A DNA stretch of 18,700 bases from Thiotrichaceae bacterium UBA7357 (GTDB taxonomy: Bacteria; Pseudomonadota; Gammaproteobacteria; Eutrophobiales; Eutrophobiaceae): contig DKOR01000019.1 in NCBI GenBank assembly GCA_002470825.1, forward strand, positions 1-18,700, given 5' to 3'. The translations under genes were made by a program, and so were the position numbers. The notes under the pieces are model-generated. The model was not told where the DNA came from, made no database searches, and saw nothing but the letters and a program-made list of their open reading frames with translations. Each line of letters begins with the position of its first letter. Position 1 is the first letter of the stretch. Of this stretch, positions 1 through 7,556 are shown piece after piece.

Positions 1-147
1 TGAGTGGGAATAAGGGAAAGCCTCTAATAATATCACCCGATATCTTTTGTGCCCTTTAATCAGTTAGCGCTTCATAAATAACGTATTGAAATTAGAATAA
101 TTATTTGACGTTATTGACTTGTAAATATTTGAGGTATTTGAAAAATC

Positions 148-1191
148 ATGGAAAGAAAATCATTCGCGTCAATAGAGCCGAAAGTTCATCCTAGCATTAA
201 TGACTATGACTTTGATTTCAAAAATGCAAGCCTCGATAGTAAAGAAAATGAGCAGATAGTTGAAGAGATGATGAGTTTTTTCTCCGAAAAAATTCCAAAG
301 GAAAACGATGGAACTGGAGAATGGGAATGGTTACAAAAGCAGAAACAAAATAACTTTATAGATGCCTTGCTTAAAGGAAGAATAGATGTTGTTTCAGAAT
401 TTTTAACAAATATGTTTAGAAATGAAGCGACATATGGTTATTTGAGTCCTTCCTTTTCAGATGCTGTGTTGTCACCGGACACTGTGAAATCTGACATCTT
501 ATGTAACATCGACAGTTGTTTTGAGTTTTCTGATATTAGTGACGCTGTGGATTTGACGTCTGCTTGCGGAAACCCATACGGCTTAAAGATAAATGGACGT
601 TTTGTTTTACCGGATACACCACGACATTTTTACTATAGTTATAATATTTCCAGATTGTTAGAAAATGTTACCGCGCCTTTCTTGATTGAGATAGGCGGTG
701 GTTATGGTGGGCTGAGTTTGCAAAATTGGAAACGTTTCGAAGGAAACTGTGCAATTGTGAACATAGATTTATTTCCAGCCCTTGCTGTAACTTATTTTTA
801 TCTAACGAAAAACGGAATACCTGTGAACCTAGTTACAGAAAAAAAATGTGAGGTAAAGAAAAACATGGTTAACCTCATTTTTGCAGAAGAAGTGAAAAAC
901 GTTTGGAAGATGATACCAAAAATCGATATAATTTTTAACAGTCGTTCGCTTTGTGAAATGCATGAAGATACAATTTCAGAATATTTTAATTTCATCAATC
1001 TCAGTAAAACAAAGTTTTTTTATCATGAGAATTCAAACTACCTTCTCTTTCCAAATTCAGAAAGACATGTTGAAGTAGTGGCAGACAAATTTCCAATAAA
1101 TGAGAAAAAATTTAGGTTATTAAGTAAGTATTTAACGCCATTTACTGGGGGTAGTGGCAGATATAGAGAGTATATCTATAAAGGATTGTAA
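148..1191 (+). CDS. Putative sugar O-methyltransferase
   Basis: A 347-residue protein resembling the putative sugar O-methyltransferase family found in polysaccharide or glycan modification loci. The central segment around residues 175-190 reads IEIGGGYGGLSLQNWKRF, a glycine-rich SAM-binding motif I of a Rossmann-like methyltransferase. It is followed by NIDLFPALAVTYFYL, where the acidic residue would contact the SAM ribose, and by a later FNSRSLCEMHEDTISEYFNF segment typical of this family. No signal peptide or membrane segment is visible, so it is probably cytoplasmic. A GAGG lies about 13 bases before the ATG, rather far for a ribosome site. It stands alone: the next gene is convergent, and no other glycan genes lie downstream. 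What it methylates cannot be told from sequence. Family assignment is from the motif pattern; the substrate is unknown. Confidence 0.75.
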   Translation: MERKSFASIEPKVHPSINDYDFDFKNASLDSKENEQIVEEMMSFFSEKIPKENDGTGEWEWLQKQKQNNFIDALLKGRIDVVSEFLTNMFRNEATYGYLSPSFSDAVLSPDTVKSDILCNIDSCFEFSDISDAVDLTSACGNPYGLKINGRFVLPDTPRHFYYSYNISRLLENVTAPFLIEIGGGYGGLSLQNWKRFEGNCAIVNIDLFPALAVTYFYLTKNGIPVNLVTEKKCEVKKNMVNLIFAEEVKNVWKMIPKIDIIFNSRSLCEMHEDTISEYFNFINLSKTKFFYHENSNYLLFPNSERHVEVVADKFPINEKKFRLLSKYLTPFTGGSGRYREYIYKGL

Positions 1192-1367
1192 CTCACAGAA
1201 ATCAATTATTAAAAAGTTTTAGGAGTAGTCTGTAATGTGGCTCAATTGTTTTTGTTGGCTTGTTATATTTACAGATAAATTATTTTTTCCTTTTTTACTT
1301 AGTTATTTATAAAAGAAGGTGTGCGACATTAATCTGGTTACCTATGTGTAATAGTGCTGTGTTAAAC
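1192..1367. other. Convergent intergenic spacer
   Basis: This AT-rich spacer separates the stop codons of the convergent methyltransferase and MAPEG genes. I see no convincing GC-rich stem followed by a T run, and no small ORF with a ribosome site. Confidence 0.4.
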
Positions 1368-1757
1368 TTACATGCTTATTAAGAACATTCCAAAACAACA
1401 CCCTACTGCAGCTATCCAAGTCACAGTTCTTAACGTGGCTAAATTGGCTATATATAGGCCTATATAAATCACACGAAACATTACAAACAAAACCGATAAC
1501 ATATCAATTGAATATTGATCGGCCCCAGTTTGATGAGCTATCAAAACTGATGCTATAAATAATGGAAGTGCTTCATACGTATTTTTTTCAGCCCAAACTG
1601 CCCTCTTTCTGTCATTTTCAAGCCGTGATAAATATTCTCTTGGAGCCTTATTCTCAAACTCTCTAAAGGTTGCCTTAGGCGCTAAAAACTTAGCATAACC
1701 AATAGAAAACCAAGGTAATAGATACGCTAAAAAGATACACCAATATGCAATAGTCAT
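1368..1757 (-). CDS. MAPEG family membrane protein
   Basis: A 129-residue, four-helix membrane protein of the MAPEG superfamily (membrane-associated proteins in eicosanoid and glutathione metabolism). Hydrophobic segments lie near residues 4-24, 65-80, 85-105 and 110-128. The signature stretch between helices 1 and 2, NDRKRAVWAEKNTYEALPLF, carries the family's conserved Arg/Asn/Glu pattern that in eukaryotic members contacts glutathione. The length matches bacterial MAPEG proteins of about 130 residues. A good ribosome site (GAGGAA, 6 bases before the ATG) supports the start. The gene is monocistronic, and an inverted repeat sits just upstream. Bacterial members are mostly uncharacterised, so a glutathione-dependent detoxification role is only inferred. 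A YfcG-like glutathione transferase lies 11 kb away in the same window. Confidence 0.85.
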   Translation of the reverse strand: MTIAYWCIFLAYLLPWFSIGYAKFLAPKATFREFENKAPREYLSRLENDRKRAVWAEKNTYEALPLFIASVLIAHQTGADQYSIDMLSVLFVMFRVIYIGLYIANLATLRTVTWIAAVGCCFGMFLISM

Positions 1758-1776
1758 AATTTTTCCTCATTTAATG

Positions 1777-1795
1777 TATTGGTTCAATACCAATA
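1777..1795. promoter_or_regulatory. Inverted repeat upstream of MAPEG gene
   Basis: TATTGGT and ACCAATA form perfect 7-bp arms around a 5-base loop (TCAAT). The repeat ends 20 bases before the MAPEG start codon on the minus strand. It could be an operator for a dimeric repressor or a weak leader hairpin. No regulator gene is adjacent. Confidence 0.35.
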
Positions 1796-2280
1796 TAAGT
1801 CGCTTGTCGATTGGATATGTTTGTTATGCCAACAGATATTCAAAAGATAGCGATTTTGTCATATTCCATTCTTACAATTTTTAGCTGTTCCTGACCCCTT
1901 TGAAATGGGAGGTGCTATTCTGCATAATTTTCAGTGTTTCGCTTTAGTTTAATGATCGGACACGCTTAATACAGTTCTTTTTCATAGTGTTTGCCGTGAG
2001 TTAAAAAAATTTATGATGAATTTATACATGGCAATATATATAGGCTGTAAAGTATTGATTTGTCTAAAATAACAAAGCATATAGTTATTAAGTGAGAGTA
2101 GAAAGCTCACGATTAGTGGTTTATTTAGGTTATGATAAAAAAAATGTATGTCTAGGTTTTCGTCGTGTTATGATCTGTACAAGCTTCGTATAATAGTTAA
2201 GAAATATTTTGAAGGTTATTCCGTAATTGTCGATACGAGTTTTACGAAATAATTTTCTATAATTAAAAGGAAACATCGTG
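1796..2280. other. Long intergenic region before gdhA
   Basis: About 485 bases with no credible gene on either strand. It must contain the gdhA promoter, but I find no well-spaced -35/-10 pair. A TATAAT at 2258-2263 is too close to the start codon to serve gdhA. The stretch at 1883-1906 contains CTGACCCCTTTGAA, similar to motifs I associate with transposase-linked repeats; that link is weak. The rest is AT-rich and featureless to my reading. Confidence 0.4.
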
Positions 2281-3645
2281 ATGTCAAAAATTGGAACTCC
2301 ACAAAAAACACAGGAATATTTACATCGATATATGGAAGGCACTCAAAAACGTAATCCCGGCCAACCAGAATTCTGTCAGGCTGTCTATGAAGTAGCATCA
2401 TCAATTTTTCCATATATAGCAGACAAGCCAATTTATCATGAAAATCAGATTCTGGAACGTATGGTTGAGCCAGAACGTGTTCTTTCCTTTCGAGTACCTT
2501 GGACTGATGATGACGGACGTATTCGCACCAATAGAGGGTGGCGAGTGCAGTTCAATTCAGCCATTGGGCCCTATAAAGGGGGTATTCGTTTTCACCCAAG
2601 TGTTAACGAGTCAATACTTAAGTTTCTTGGTTTCGAACAGACATTTAAAAACAGCCTAACCGGACTACCAATGGGAGGTGGTAAAGGCGGAGCTAATTTT
2701 AATCCAAAGGGCAAGAGTGACAATGAAGTCATGCGATTTTGTCAATCCTTCATGACTGAATTATTCCGACATATTGGTGAAGATACTGATGTGCCTGCCG
2801 GAGATATTGGCGTCGGTGCACGGGAGATAGGTTTTATGTTTGGACAATATAAACGTATTACAAACCGCTTTGTCGGAGTGCTGACTGGAAAAGGTATGGA
2901 GTTTGGTGGTTCTAAGATGCGCACCGAGGCTACGGGCTATGGCGCCATCTTTTTTCTGCGTAACATGCTAGCACAGCATAAAGGTAACATAGAAGGTAAA
3001 AAAGTTTTGATATCTGGAGCCGGCAATGTTGCAACGCACGCTGCCGAAAAATGTTTACAGTTAGGCGCAATACCCGTAACGATGTCCGATTCAGGTGGGT
3101 TTATAAATTGTCCAGATGGCTTTACTCAAGAACAAATTGATTGGATAAAAGTATTGAAGGGTGATCGCCGGGGTCGTATCTCTGAGGTCGCTGATGAGTT
3201 TAATAACATCACTTTTCATGAGGGCCGTCCTTGGGATGTTGATGGTGATTGTGCGGTACCGTCTGCAACGCAAAATGAAATAAATGCAAAAGAGGCAGCA
3301 ACTTTGATAAAAAATGGTGTAATGTCAGTAGCAGAAGCCGCTAATATGCCGTGTGAGCAAGGCGCTGTCGATGCATTCATTGAAGCTGGTGTCTTGTTTG
3401 GACCAGCGAAGGCTGTTAACGCCGGTGGTGTCGGCGTATCAGGTTTAGAAATGAGTCAAAATAGTGCGCGTATTGCATGGGGAGAAGATCAACTTCGTAA
3501 ATTACTTGAAGATATGATGCGTGACATCCATGATTCATGTGTTCAATATGGCGGAGATGGCAAACAAGTGAATTACCTTCAAGGTTCAAATATCGCTGGG
3601 TTTGTTAAGGTGGCCGATGCAATGCTAAGCTATGGTCATGTTTAA
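2281..3645 (+). CDS. gdhA: NADP-type glutamate dehydrogenase
   Basis: Catalyses reductive amination of 2-oxoglutarate with ammonium to glutamate in the cytoplasm; family members of this type use NADPH. The 454-residue length fits hexameric small-subunit GDH (E. coli GdhA is 447). The substrate domain shows GPYKGGIRFHP near residue 100 and GLPMGGGKGG near 130-138, where the second lysine is the catalytic one. DVPAGDIGVGAREIGFM follows at about 165-185. The coenzyme domain begins near 240 with KKVLISGAGNVATHAAEKC, a Rossmann GxGxxA motif. The start was chosen at ATG 2281, because AAGGAAA at 2267-2273 is then 7 bases away. A GTG directly before it (2278) would leave only 4 bases and add one residue. 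The gene is monocistronic, with a long leader region that may carry nitrogen control not visible here. Confidence 0.97.
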   Translation: MSKIGTPQKTQEYLHRYMEGTQKRNPGQPEFCQAVYEVASSIFPYIADKPIYHENQILERMVEPERVLSFRVPWTDDDGRIRTNRGWRVQFNSAIGPYKGGIRFHPSVNESILKFLGFEQTFKNSLTGLPMGGGKGGANFNPKGKSDNEVMRFCQSFMTELFRHIGEDTDVPAGDIGVGAREIGFMFGQYKRITNRFVGVLTGKGMEFGGSKMRTEATGYGAIFFLRNMLAQHKGNIEGKKVLISGAGNVATHAAEKCLQLGAIPVTMSDSGGFINCPDGFTQEQIDWIKVLKGDRRGRISEVADEFNNITFHEGRPWDVDGDCAVPSATQNEINAKEAATLIKNGVMSVAEAANMPCEQGAVDAFIEAGVLFGPAKAVNAGGVGVSGLEMSQNSARIAWGEDQLRKLLEDMMRDIHDSCVQYGGDGKQVNYLQGSNIAGFVKVADAMLSYGHV

Positions 3646-4013
3646 GATTAACTTGTAATTTTATTAGAGTCTGGCTTCCATAAGCTGGATTACCTATGCT
3701 CAAAAGGTACCTAAGATTTATGGTAAATTTCTAGCACTTATTGAAAATCGTTGAAATATTAATTTGAAAATATTGACTTAAATAAGTTACGTATCTTCAT
3801 CGGGTCTATTAAAAGTCAACTAGGTGATCCTGGCAGTAAAATCAAAATCACCCTTAAAGATATTGAAGGTGAAAGATAAAATACCCACATCGAAATTATC
3901 TACAATAATAACTATTTTGATTTTAATAAAGATGAATCATGTTTCGCAATAATAATATCAATATTATTTCTATATCTAGGAACGTTATATGATCTTAATA
4001 TTCCATTAGAATT
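3646..4013. other. Intergenic region with possible decayed ORF
   Basis: No intact gene lies between gdhA and tadA. On the plus strand the frame 3766-3879 reads ENIDLNKLRIFIGSIK followed by QLGDPGSKIKITLKDIEGER, then TAA; after the stop the same frame continues as HIEIIYNNNYFDFNKDES. The G-D-P-G-S-K-I-K-I-T-L pattern resembles the last strands of a PDZ domain (compare GxPGTKVKLTV), which suggests a truncated relic of a PDZ protein. No start codon or ribosome site is associated. This is a tentative reading, and the frame could be open by chance. Confidence 0.25.
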
Positions 4014-4466
4014 ATGTATGATAAAAAATGGATGAAGCGTGCTTTTGAATTAGCGAAAAAAGCAAAAGAGAATGATGAAGTACCTGTTGGAGCAGTTATT
4101 GTTCTCGAAGATAAAATTATTGGCGAAGGATGGAATCAACCGATATCTTCTCATGACCCTAGTGCACATGCTGAAATAATAGCATTACGTGATGCATGTA
4201 ATAATATCTGTAACTATCGCCTACCTAACGCAGTGATGTATGTCACACTCGAGCCTTGCGCCATGTGTGCGGGTGCTATTGTCCATGCGCGTCTTGCTAA
4301 ACTTGTTTTTGCTGTTGCTGAGCCAAAATCAGGGGCATGTGGCAGTATTTTCAACTTGTTACAGGCAGAAGAATTAAATCATAAGGTCGATATTAAAAAA
4401 GGCATAATGGAATATGAATGTTGTTTATTAATACGAACATTCTTTAAAGAAAAAAGAATAAAATAA
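4014..4466 (+). CDS. tadA: tRNA-specific adenosine deaminase
   Basis: Deaminates adenosine 34 of tRNA-Arg(ACG) to inosine so that one tRNA reads CGU, CGC and CGA. The 150-residue protein has the cytidine-deaminase fold motifs. H52-A-E54 supplies a zinc ligand and the proton-shuttling glutamate, and P81-C82-A-M-C85 supplies the two zinc cysteines. The N-terminal helix WMKRAFELAKKAKENDEVPVGAV is also typical. It is slightly shorter than E. coli TadA (167). The ribosome site is weak, but ATG 4014 gives the normal N-terminus. The next gene, pncC, begins 2 bases after the stop, so the two are probably co-translated. Its expected substrate, tRNA-Arg(ACG), is encoded at 12260-12336. Confidence 0.96.
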   Translation: MYDKKWMKRAFELAKKAKENDEVPVGAVIVLEDKIIGEGWNQPISSHDPSAHAEIIALRDACNNICNYRLPNAVMYVTLEPCAMCAGAIVHARLAKLVFAVAEPKSGACGSIFNLLQAEELNHKVDIKKGIMEYECCLLIRTFFKEKRIK

Positions 4467-4468
4467 TC

Positions 4469-4966
4469 ATGAATGATGTAGCTTCTTTACAAACAAAACA
4501 GCTCGCTAATTTATTTTTAAAAGAATCAAGTAAGCTAGCGGTTGCTGAATCTTGTACAGGTGGAGGACTTGCTGAAATTTTGACACGCTTACCAGGTAGC
4601 TCTGCTTGGTTCGAATGTGCCTTTGTCACCTACTCTAATGATGCTAAACAAAAGATGTTAGGAGTTCCATTCGACGCGCTTCAAAAATTTGGTGCGGTGA
4701 GTGAAGAAATAGCAGATGTTATGTCAAGAGGCGCCGTCGAAAATAGTCGAGCAAATTATGCTGTGGCGATTACTGGAGTAGCAGGTCCTGACGGTGGGTC
4801 AGAAAGTAAACCAGTTGGAACAGTATGCTTAAGTTGGTACAAACGAGGATATGGTGGAACAAATACACGAGTAATTTTTAATGGTGATCGTTTAAAGATC
4901 AGAGAACAGTCTTGTTTATTAGCTATACAAGGTTTAACAGAGTTATTGCAAAAGTCATCTGAATAA
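4469..4966 (+). CDS. pncC: Nicotinamide-nucleotide amidase (CinA C-terminal)
   Basis: A 165-residue stand-alone CinA C-terminal domain. The family enzyme hydrolyses nicotinamide mononucleotide to nicotinate mononucleotide and ammonia, in NAD recycling. Diagnostic stretches are LAVAESCTGGGLAEILT near residues 23-39, with the catalytic-region serine, then FVTYSNDAKQKMLGV, then FGAVSEEIADVM near 75, and AVAITGVAGPDGGSESKPVGTV near 98-120. No N-terminal molybdopterin-binding domain is present, as in E. coli PncC (YgaD). The gene starts 2 bases after tadA. A pncC-type gene just before recA is a common gammaproteobacterial arrangement; here a convergent regulator gene has come between them. Confidence 0.93.
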   Translation: MNDVASLQTKQLANLFLKESSKLAVAESCTGGGLAEILTRLPGSSAWFECAFVTYSNDAKQKMLGVPFDALQKFGAVSEEIADVMSRGAVENSRANYAVAITGVAGPDGGSESKPVGTVCLSWYKRGYGGTNTRVIFNGDRLKIREQSCLLAIQGLTELLQKSSE

Positions 4967-4972
4967 AAGGTC

Positions 4973-4985
4973 AGAGAGACTCTCT
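4973..4985. terminator. Possible short bidirectional hairpin
   Basis: The 24-base gap between the convergent pncC and WYL genes contains AGAGAG-A-CTCTCT, a short palindrome. There is no T run on either side, so a terminator role is weakly supported. Confidence 0.25.
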
Positions 4986-4990
4986 CAGAA

Positions 4991-5863
4991 TTAATTAAAT
5001 ACCCAGCCAGCAAAGGCTTCAATCTCATCTCGATTCAAGACAATCAATTGATGTTTATTGGGGTTCAATGAGTGATCCTGTGTAGTATCAACAGACAGTT
5101 GTTGTAATAGATAGCCAATTAGAGCGCGGCGAATCTTAATTTCGATAATATCATTATCGCTACCGTAATCAATGAGTAGACTTGTTCTAATTTTGTCTTC
5201 CAATTTTGGGTGAGGGGTCAATTTGATCGTAATTATTTCAGCCCAGTCATCATCATATTGCGAGCTGGATTCAGCCGGTTCATTTCTACACTCCGCATCT
5301 TCAAAGCGCGACAAGACAAAGTCTCTGAAATCAAAACTATTTTCATTATAAGCACGTACATGCCAGCGAAACCCAGTATTAACTAGTGAGTGTGGCTCAA
5401 TAATCCTAGTGTTTTCAGTAAAACCTTTTGAGAGTGAGTGATAACTAACATTCAATTTCTTCTTGTTATGTATGGCACGTGTTACTTGTGCTAGCACCGA
5501 TTTATTGGGTAATCGACTGGGTAATGCGAGCCCATCCACAGGAATACCGAAGACAGCATTATCTTGGTAAGGGTGGCCAACCACTGTCAGGTTAGCTTCT
5601 ATCATAGGTAAAACTGTTACTGGTGAAAGGTCAGCAAAAACTTCTTTAAAAGTGTGAGTTGGCACAAAACCAAAAACAGTATGCTTATAAATCAGGTTAT
5701 CAGGAGCTATGTGGCTATAAAGCTTCAAATCCTTAGTCGCTGCAGCATCAGACATACCGAACGCTTTAGCCACTTCACTACGTGTAATAACACCAGTGTA
5801 ATAGGCCATAAGTTCTATGTATTGTAAGCGTTGGCGCGTCGCCCATTTGATATTATTTAACAT
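4991..5863 (-). CDS. WYL-domain transcriptional regulator (BrxR/CapW-like)
   Basis: A 290-residue probable DNA-binding regulator. Residues about 8-60 (WATRQRLQYIELMAYYTGVI, then TRSEVAKAFGMSDAAATKDL) form a winged helix-turn-helix. A WYL domain spans about 125-195, with KKLNVSYHSLSKG, RIIEPHSLV and GFRWHVRAYNENSFDFRDF. A C-terminal WCX-like region runs from about 210 to 285. The three-part layout, the length and the N-terminal pattern match the BrxR/CapW group of WYL repressors usually found beside phage-defence loci; WYL domains in other proteins sense nucleic acids. No defence genes are visible here. Instead it is divergent from recA, 194 bases away. The ribosome site is weak. Domain assignment is firm, the BrxR/CapW placement is probable, and targets are unknown. 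Confidence 0.85.
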   Translation of the reverse strand: MLNNIKWATRQRLQYIELMAYYTGVITRSEVAKAFGMSDAAATKDLKLYSHIAPDNLIYKHTVFGFVPTHTFKEVFADLSPVTVLPMIEANLTVVGHPYQDNAVFGIPVDGLALPSRLPNKSVLAQVTRAIHNKKKLNVSYHSLSKGFTENTRIIEPHSLVNTGFRWHVRAYNENSFDFRDFVLSRFEDAECRNEPAESSSQYDDDWAEIITIKLTPHPKLEDKIRTSLLIDYGSDNDIIEIKIRRALIGYLLQQLSVDTTQDHSLNPNKHQLIVLNRDEIEAFAGWVFN

Positions 5864-5908
5864 TTTTTATAAAAATAGAATTAATAATTTTGATTATACT
5901 AAATAAAA

Positions 5909-5918
5909 TCACTAGTGA
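5909..5918. promoter_or_regulatory. Palindrome in WYL-recA intergenic region
   Basis: TCACTAGTGA is a perfect 10-bp palindrome, flanked on each side by a direct repeat of AATAAAAT (5902-5909 and 5918-5925). It lies about 46 bases upstream of the WYL start and 46 bases before the recA -35 box, so it could be an operator for the divergent regulator. There is no further support. Confidence 0.3.
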
Positions 5919-5963
5919 ATAAAATATATTATTAAATATAAAATATTTACATAGTAAAAAGTA

Positions 5964-5992
5964 TTGACAATGGAAAAAGTATTAATTATAGT
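5964..5992 (+). promoter_or_regulatory. recA sigma-70 promoter
   Basis: A consensus -35 box TTGACA (5964-5969) and -10 box TATAGT (5987-5992) are separated by the ideal 17 bases, giving a predicted start near 5999. No CTG-N8-CAG-type LexA box overlaps the promoter, and I find none in the rest of the 194-base intergenic region. Confidence 0.75.
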
Positions 5993-6002
5993 TTCTTCAT
6001 GA

Positions 6003-6023
6003 AGGCTATTCGGGGAATAGCCT
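6003..6023 (+). promoter_or_regulatory. recA leader hairpin or operator
   Basis: AGGCTATTC and GAATAGCCT form a perfect 9-bp inverted repeat around GGG. It begins only a few bases after the predicted transcription start and 35 bases before the recA start codon. It could be an operator just downstream of the promoter or a 5'-end mRNA stem that protects the transcript. The lack of a T run argues against a terminator. Confidence 0.5.
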
Positions 6024-6057
6024 AGAGAACTAGAATTAAGAAAAATGGAGAATTAAT

Positions 6058-7119
6058 ATGGCTAGCGTAGAAAAAATTGAAGAAGACAAAAAAAGAGCAC
6101 TATCGATAGCGTTAGGCCAGATTGAAAAACAATTTGGGAAAGGCTCTGTTATGAAAATGGGAGACCAAACTGTGACAGCAGTACCTACGGTTAGTACTGG
6201 TTCAATAGGTTTGGATATCGCGCTCGGAGCTGGAGGCTTACCCTATGGTCGTGTTGTCGAGATATACGGACCAGAGTCTTCCGGTAAAACGACATTAACC
6301 TTATCAGCGATCGCTGAAGCACAAAAACAGGGTAAGACTTGTGCTTTTATAGATGCAGAGCATGCACTTGATCCTGTTTATGCTGAGAAGCTTGGAGTAA
6401 ATATTGATGAATTGTTGGTGTCGCAGCCGGATACTGGTGAGCAGGCATTGGAAATTTGTGACATGTTAGTTCGAAGTGGTGCAGTAGAATTGGTCGTGAT
6501 TGATTCGGTGGCCGCATTAGTCCCAAAGGCAGAAATAGAAGGTGAAATGGGTGATTCTCATATGGGGCTTGCCGCTCGTTTAATGTCGCAGGCTTTAAGA
6601 AAGCTGACGGGTAATATAAAGCGAGCAAATTGTTGTGTAATATTTATCAACCAAATACGTATGAAGATCGGTGTGATGTTTGGAAGCCCAGAAACAACAA
6701 CAGGGGGTAATGCACTGAAGTTTTATGCATCAGTTCGTCTTGATATAAGAAGAATCGGTGCTATCAAGAAAGGTGATGAAGTAGTAGGTAATGAAACTCG
6801 TGTCAAAGTCGTTAAAAATAAAATAGCACCACCCTTTAAACAAGCTGAGTTTGAAATTTTGTATGGTGAAGGTATTTCTCGTCTTGGCGAAGTAATAGAT
6901 CTTGGAGTCAAGCTAGAACTTATCGATAAAGCTGGTGCATGGTATAGCTATAAGGATGATCGTATTGGTCAAGGTAAAGAAAATGTACGTAAATTTTTAA
7001 AAGAGAATCCAAGAATTGCGGAAGAGATAGAAAACAATATAAGAGAACAATTATTGCCGAAAATCACATTAGAAGATATCACTGAGGATGATTCTATAGA
7101 AGAAGAGGTAATGGTCTGA
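6058..7119 (+). CDS. recA: Recombinase RecA
   Basis: The ATP-dependent strand-exchange protein of homologous recombination and co-protease of the SOS response, 353 residues like E. coli RecA. The Walker A motif GPESSGKT occupies residues 71-78. The Walker B region is LVVIDSVAALVPKAEIEGEM near 142-161. DNA-binding loop L1 (EGEMGDSHMG) and loop L2, starting near NQIRMKIGVMFGSPETTTGGNAL, are intact. The C-terminal tail is strongly acidic (EDITEDDSIEEE), as usual. GGAG 8 bases before the ATG is the ribosome site. The stop TGA overlaps the proposed CTG start of recX. Transcription is from the promoter at 5964-5992. No standard LexA operator is seen. Confidence 0.99.
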   Translation: MASVEKIEEDKKRALSIALGQIEKQFGKGSVMKMGDQTVTAVPTVSTGSIGLDIALGAGGLPYGRVVEIYGPESSGKTTLTLSAIAEAQKQGKTCAFIDAEHALDPVYAEKLGVNIDELLVSQPDTGEQALEICDMLVRSGAVELVVIDSVAALVPKAEIEGEMGDSHMGLAARLMSQALRKLTGNIKRANCCVIFINQIRMKIGVMFGSPETTTGGNALKFYASVRLDIRRIGAIKKGDEVVGNETRVKVVKNKIAPPFKQAEFEILYGEGISRLGEVIDLGVKLELIDKAGAWYSYKDDRIGQGKENVRKFLKENPRIAEEIENNIREQLLPKITLEDITEDDSIEEEVMV

Positions 7120-7556
7120 ATACAGAACGCCAAGAAGTCTTAAAGCGTGCATGCGACTTCTTGGCTAGACGCGAACATAGTCGTAAGGAATTGAAAAATA
7201 AACTCACACGACATTGCAAAGATGAGATGTTGATTGGAGACTTGTTGGATACGCTTAGTAGTGAAGGTTTACAATGCGATAAACGGTTTACCGAAAGTTT
7301 TGTCCACCATTGCATTAATAAAGGGCAGGGACCGAATAAAATAATAAAGGAATTAAGGCAACGAGGAATTGAGCAAGGTATAATCGAACAGTATTTTAAA
7401 TCACAACATATAGATTGGATGTCTTTAGCAGAAAAAATCAGAGTAAAAAAGTACGGTGAAAGTAAGATTTTAGATTATCAAACTAAGGCAAAACAGTCTC
7501 GATTCCTATATAGTCGTGGTTTCAGCAGTGAGCATATAAACCAACTTCTAAAATAA
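7116..7556 (+). CDS. recX: Regulatory protein RecX
   Basis: A small helical protein that modulates RecA filament growth. The recognisable first repeat reads LKRACDFLARREHSRKELKNKL, followed by the second and third three-helix RecX repeats (FTESFVHHCINKGQGPNKII and KSRFLYSRGF-like segments). The first in-frame ATG/GTG/TTG is the TTG at 7161, but starting there would cut away half of the first conserved helix. The frame is open upstream to CTG 7116-7118, which overlaps the recA stop in a CTGA arrangement and has AGAGG 7 bases before it. I therefore propose the CTG, giving 146 residues (E. coli RecX has 166). The stop shares one base with the alaS ATG (TAATG), implying coupling on both sides. 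Confidence 0.85.
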   Translation: MNTERQEVLKRACDFLARREHSRKELKNKLTRHCKDEMLIGDLLDTLSSEGLQCDKRFTESFVHHCINKGQGPNKIIKELRQRGIEQGIIEQYFKSQHIDWMSLAEKIRVKKYGESKILDYQTKAKQSRFLYSRGFSSEHINQLLK

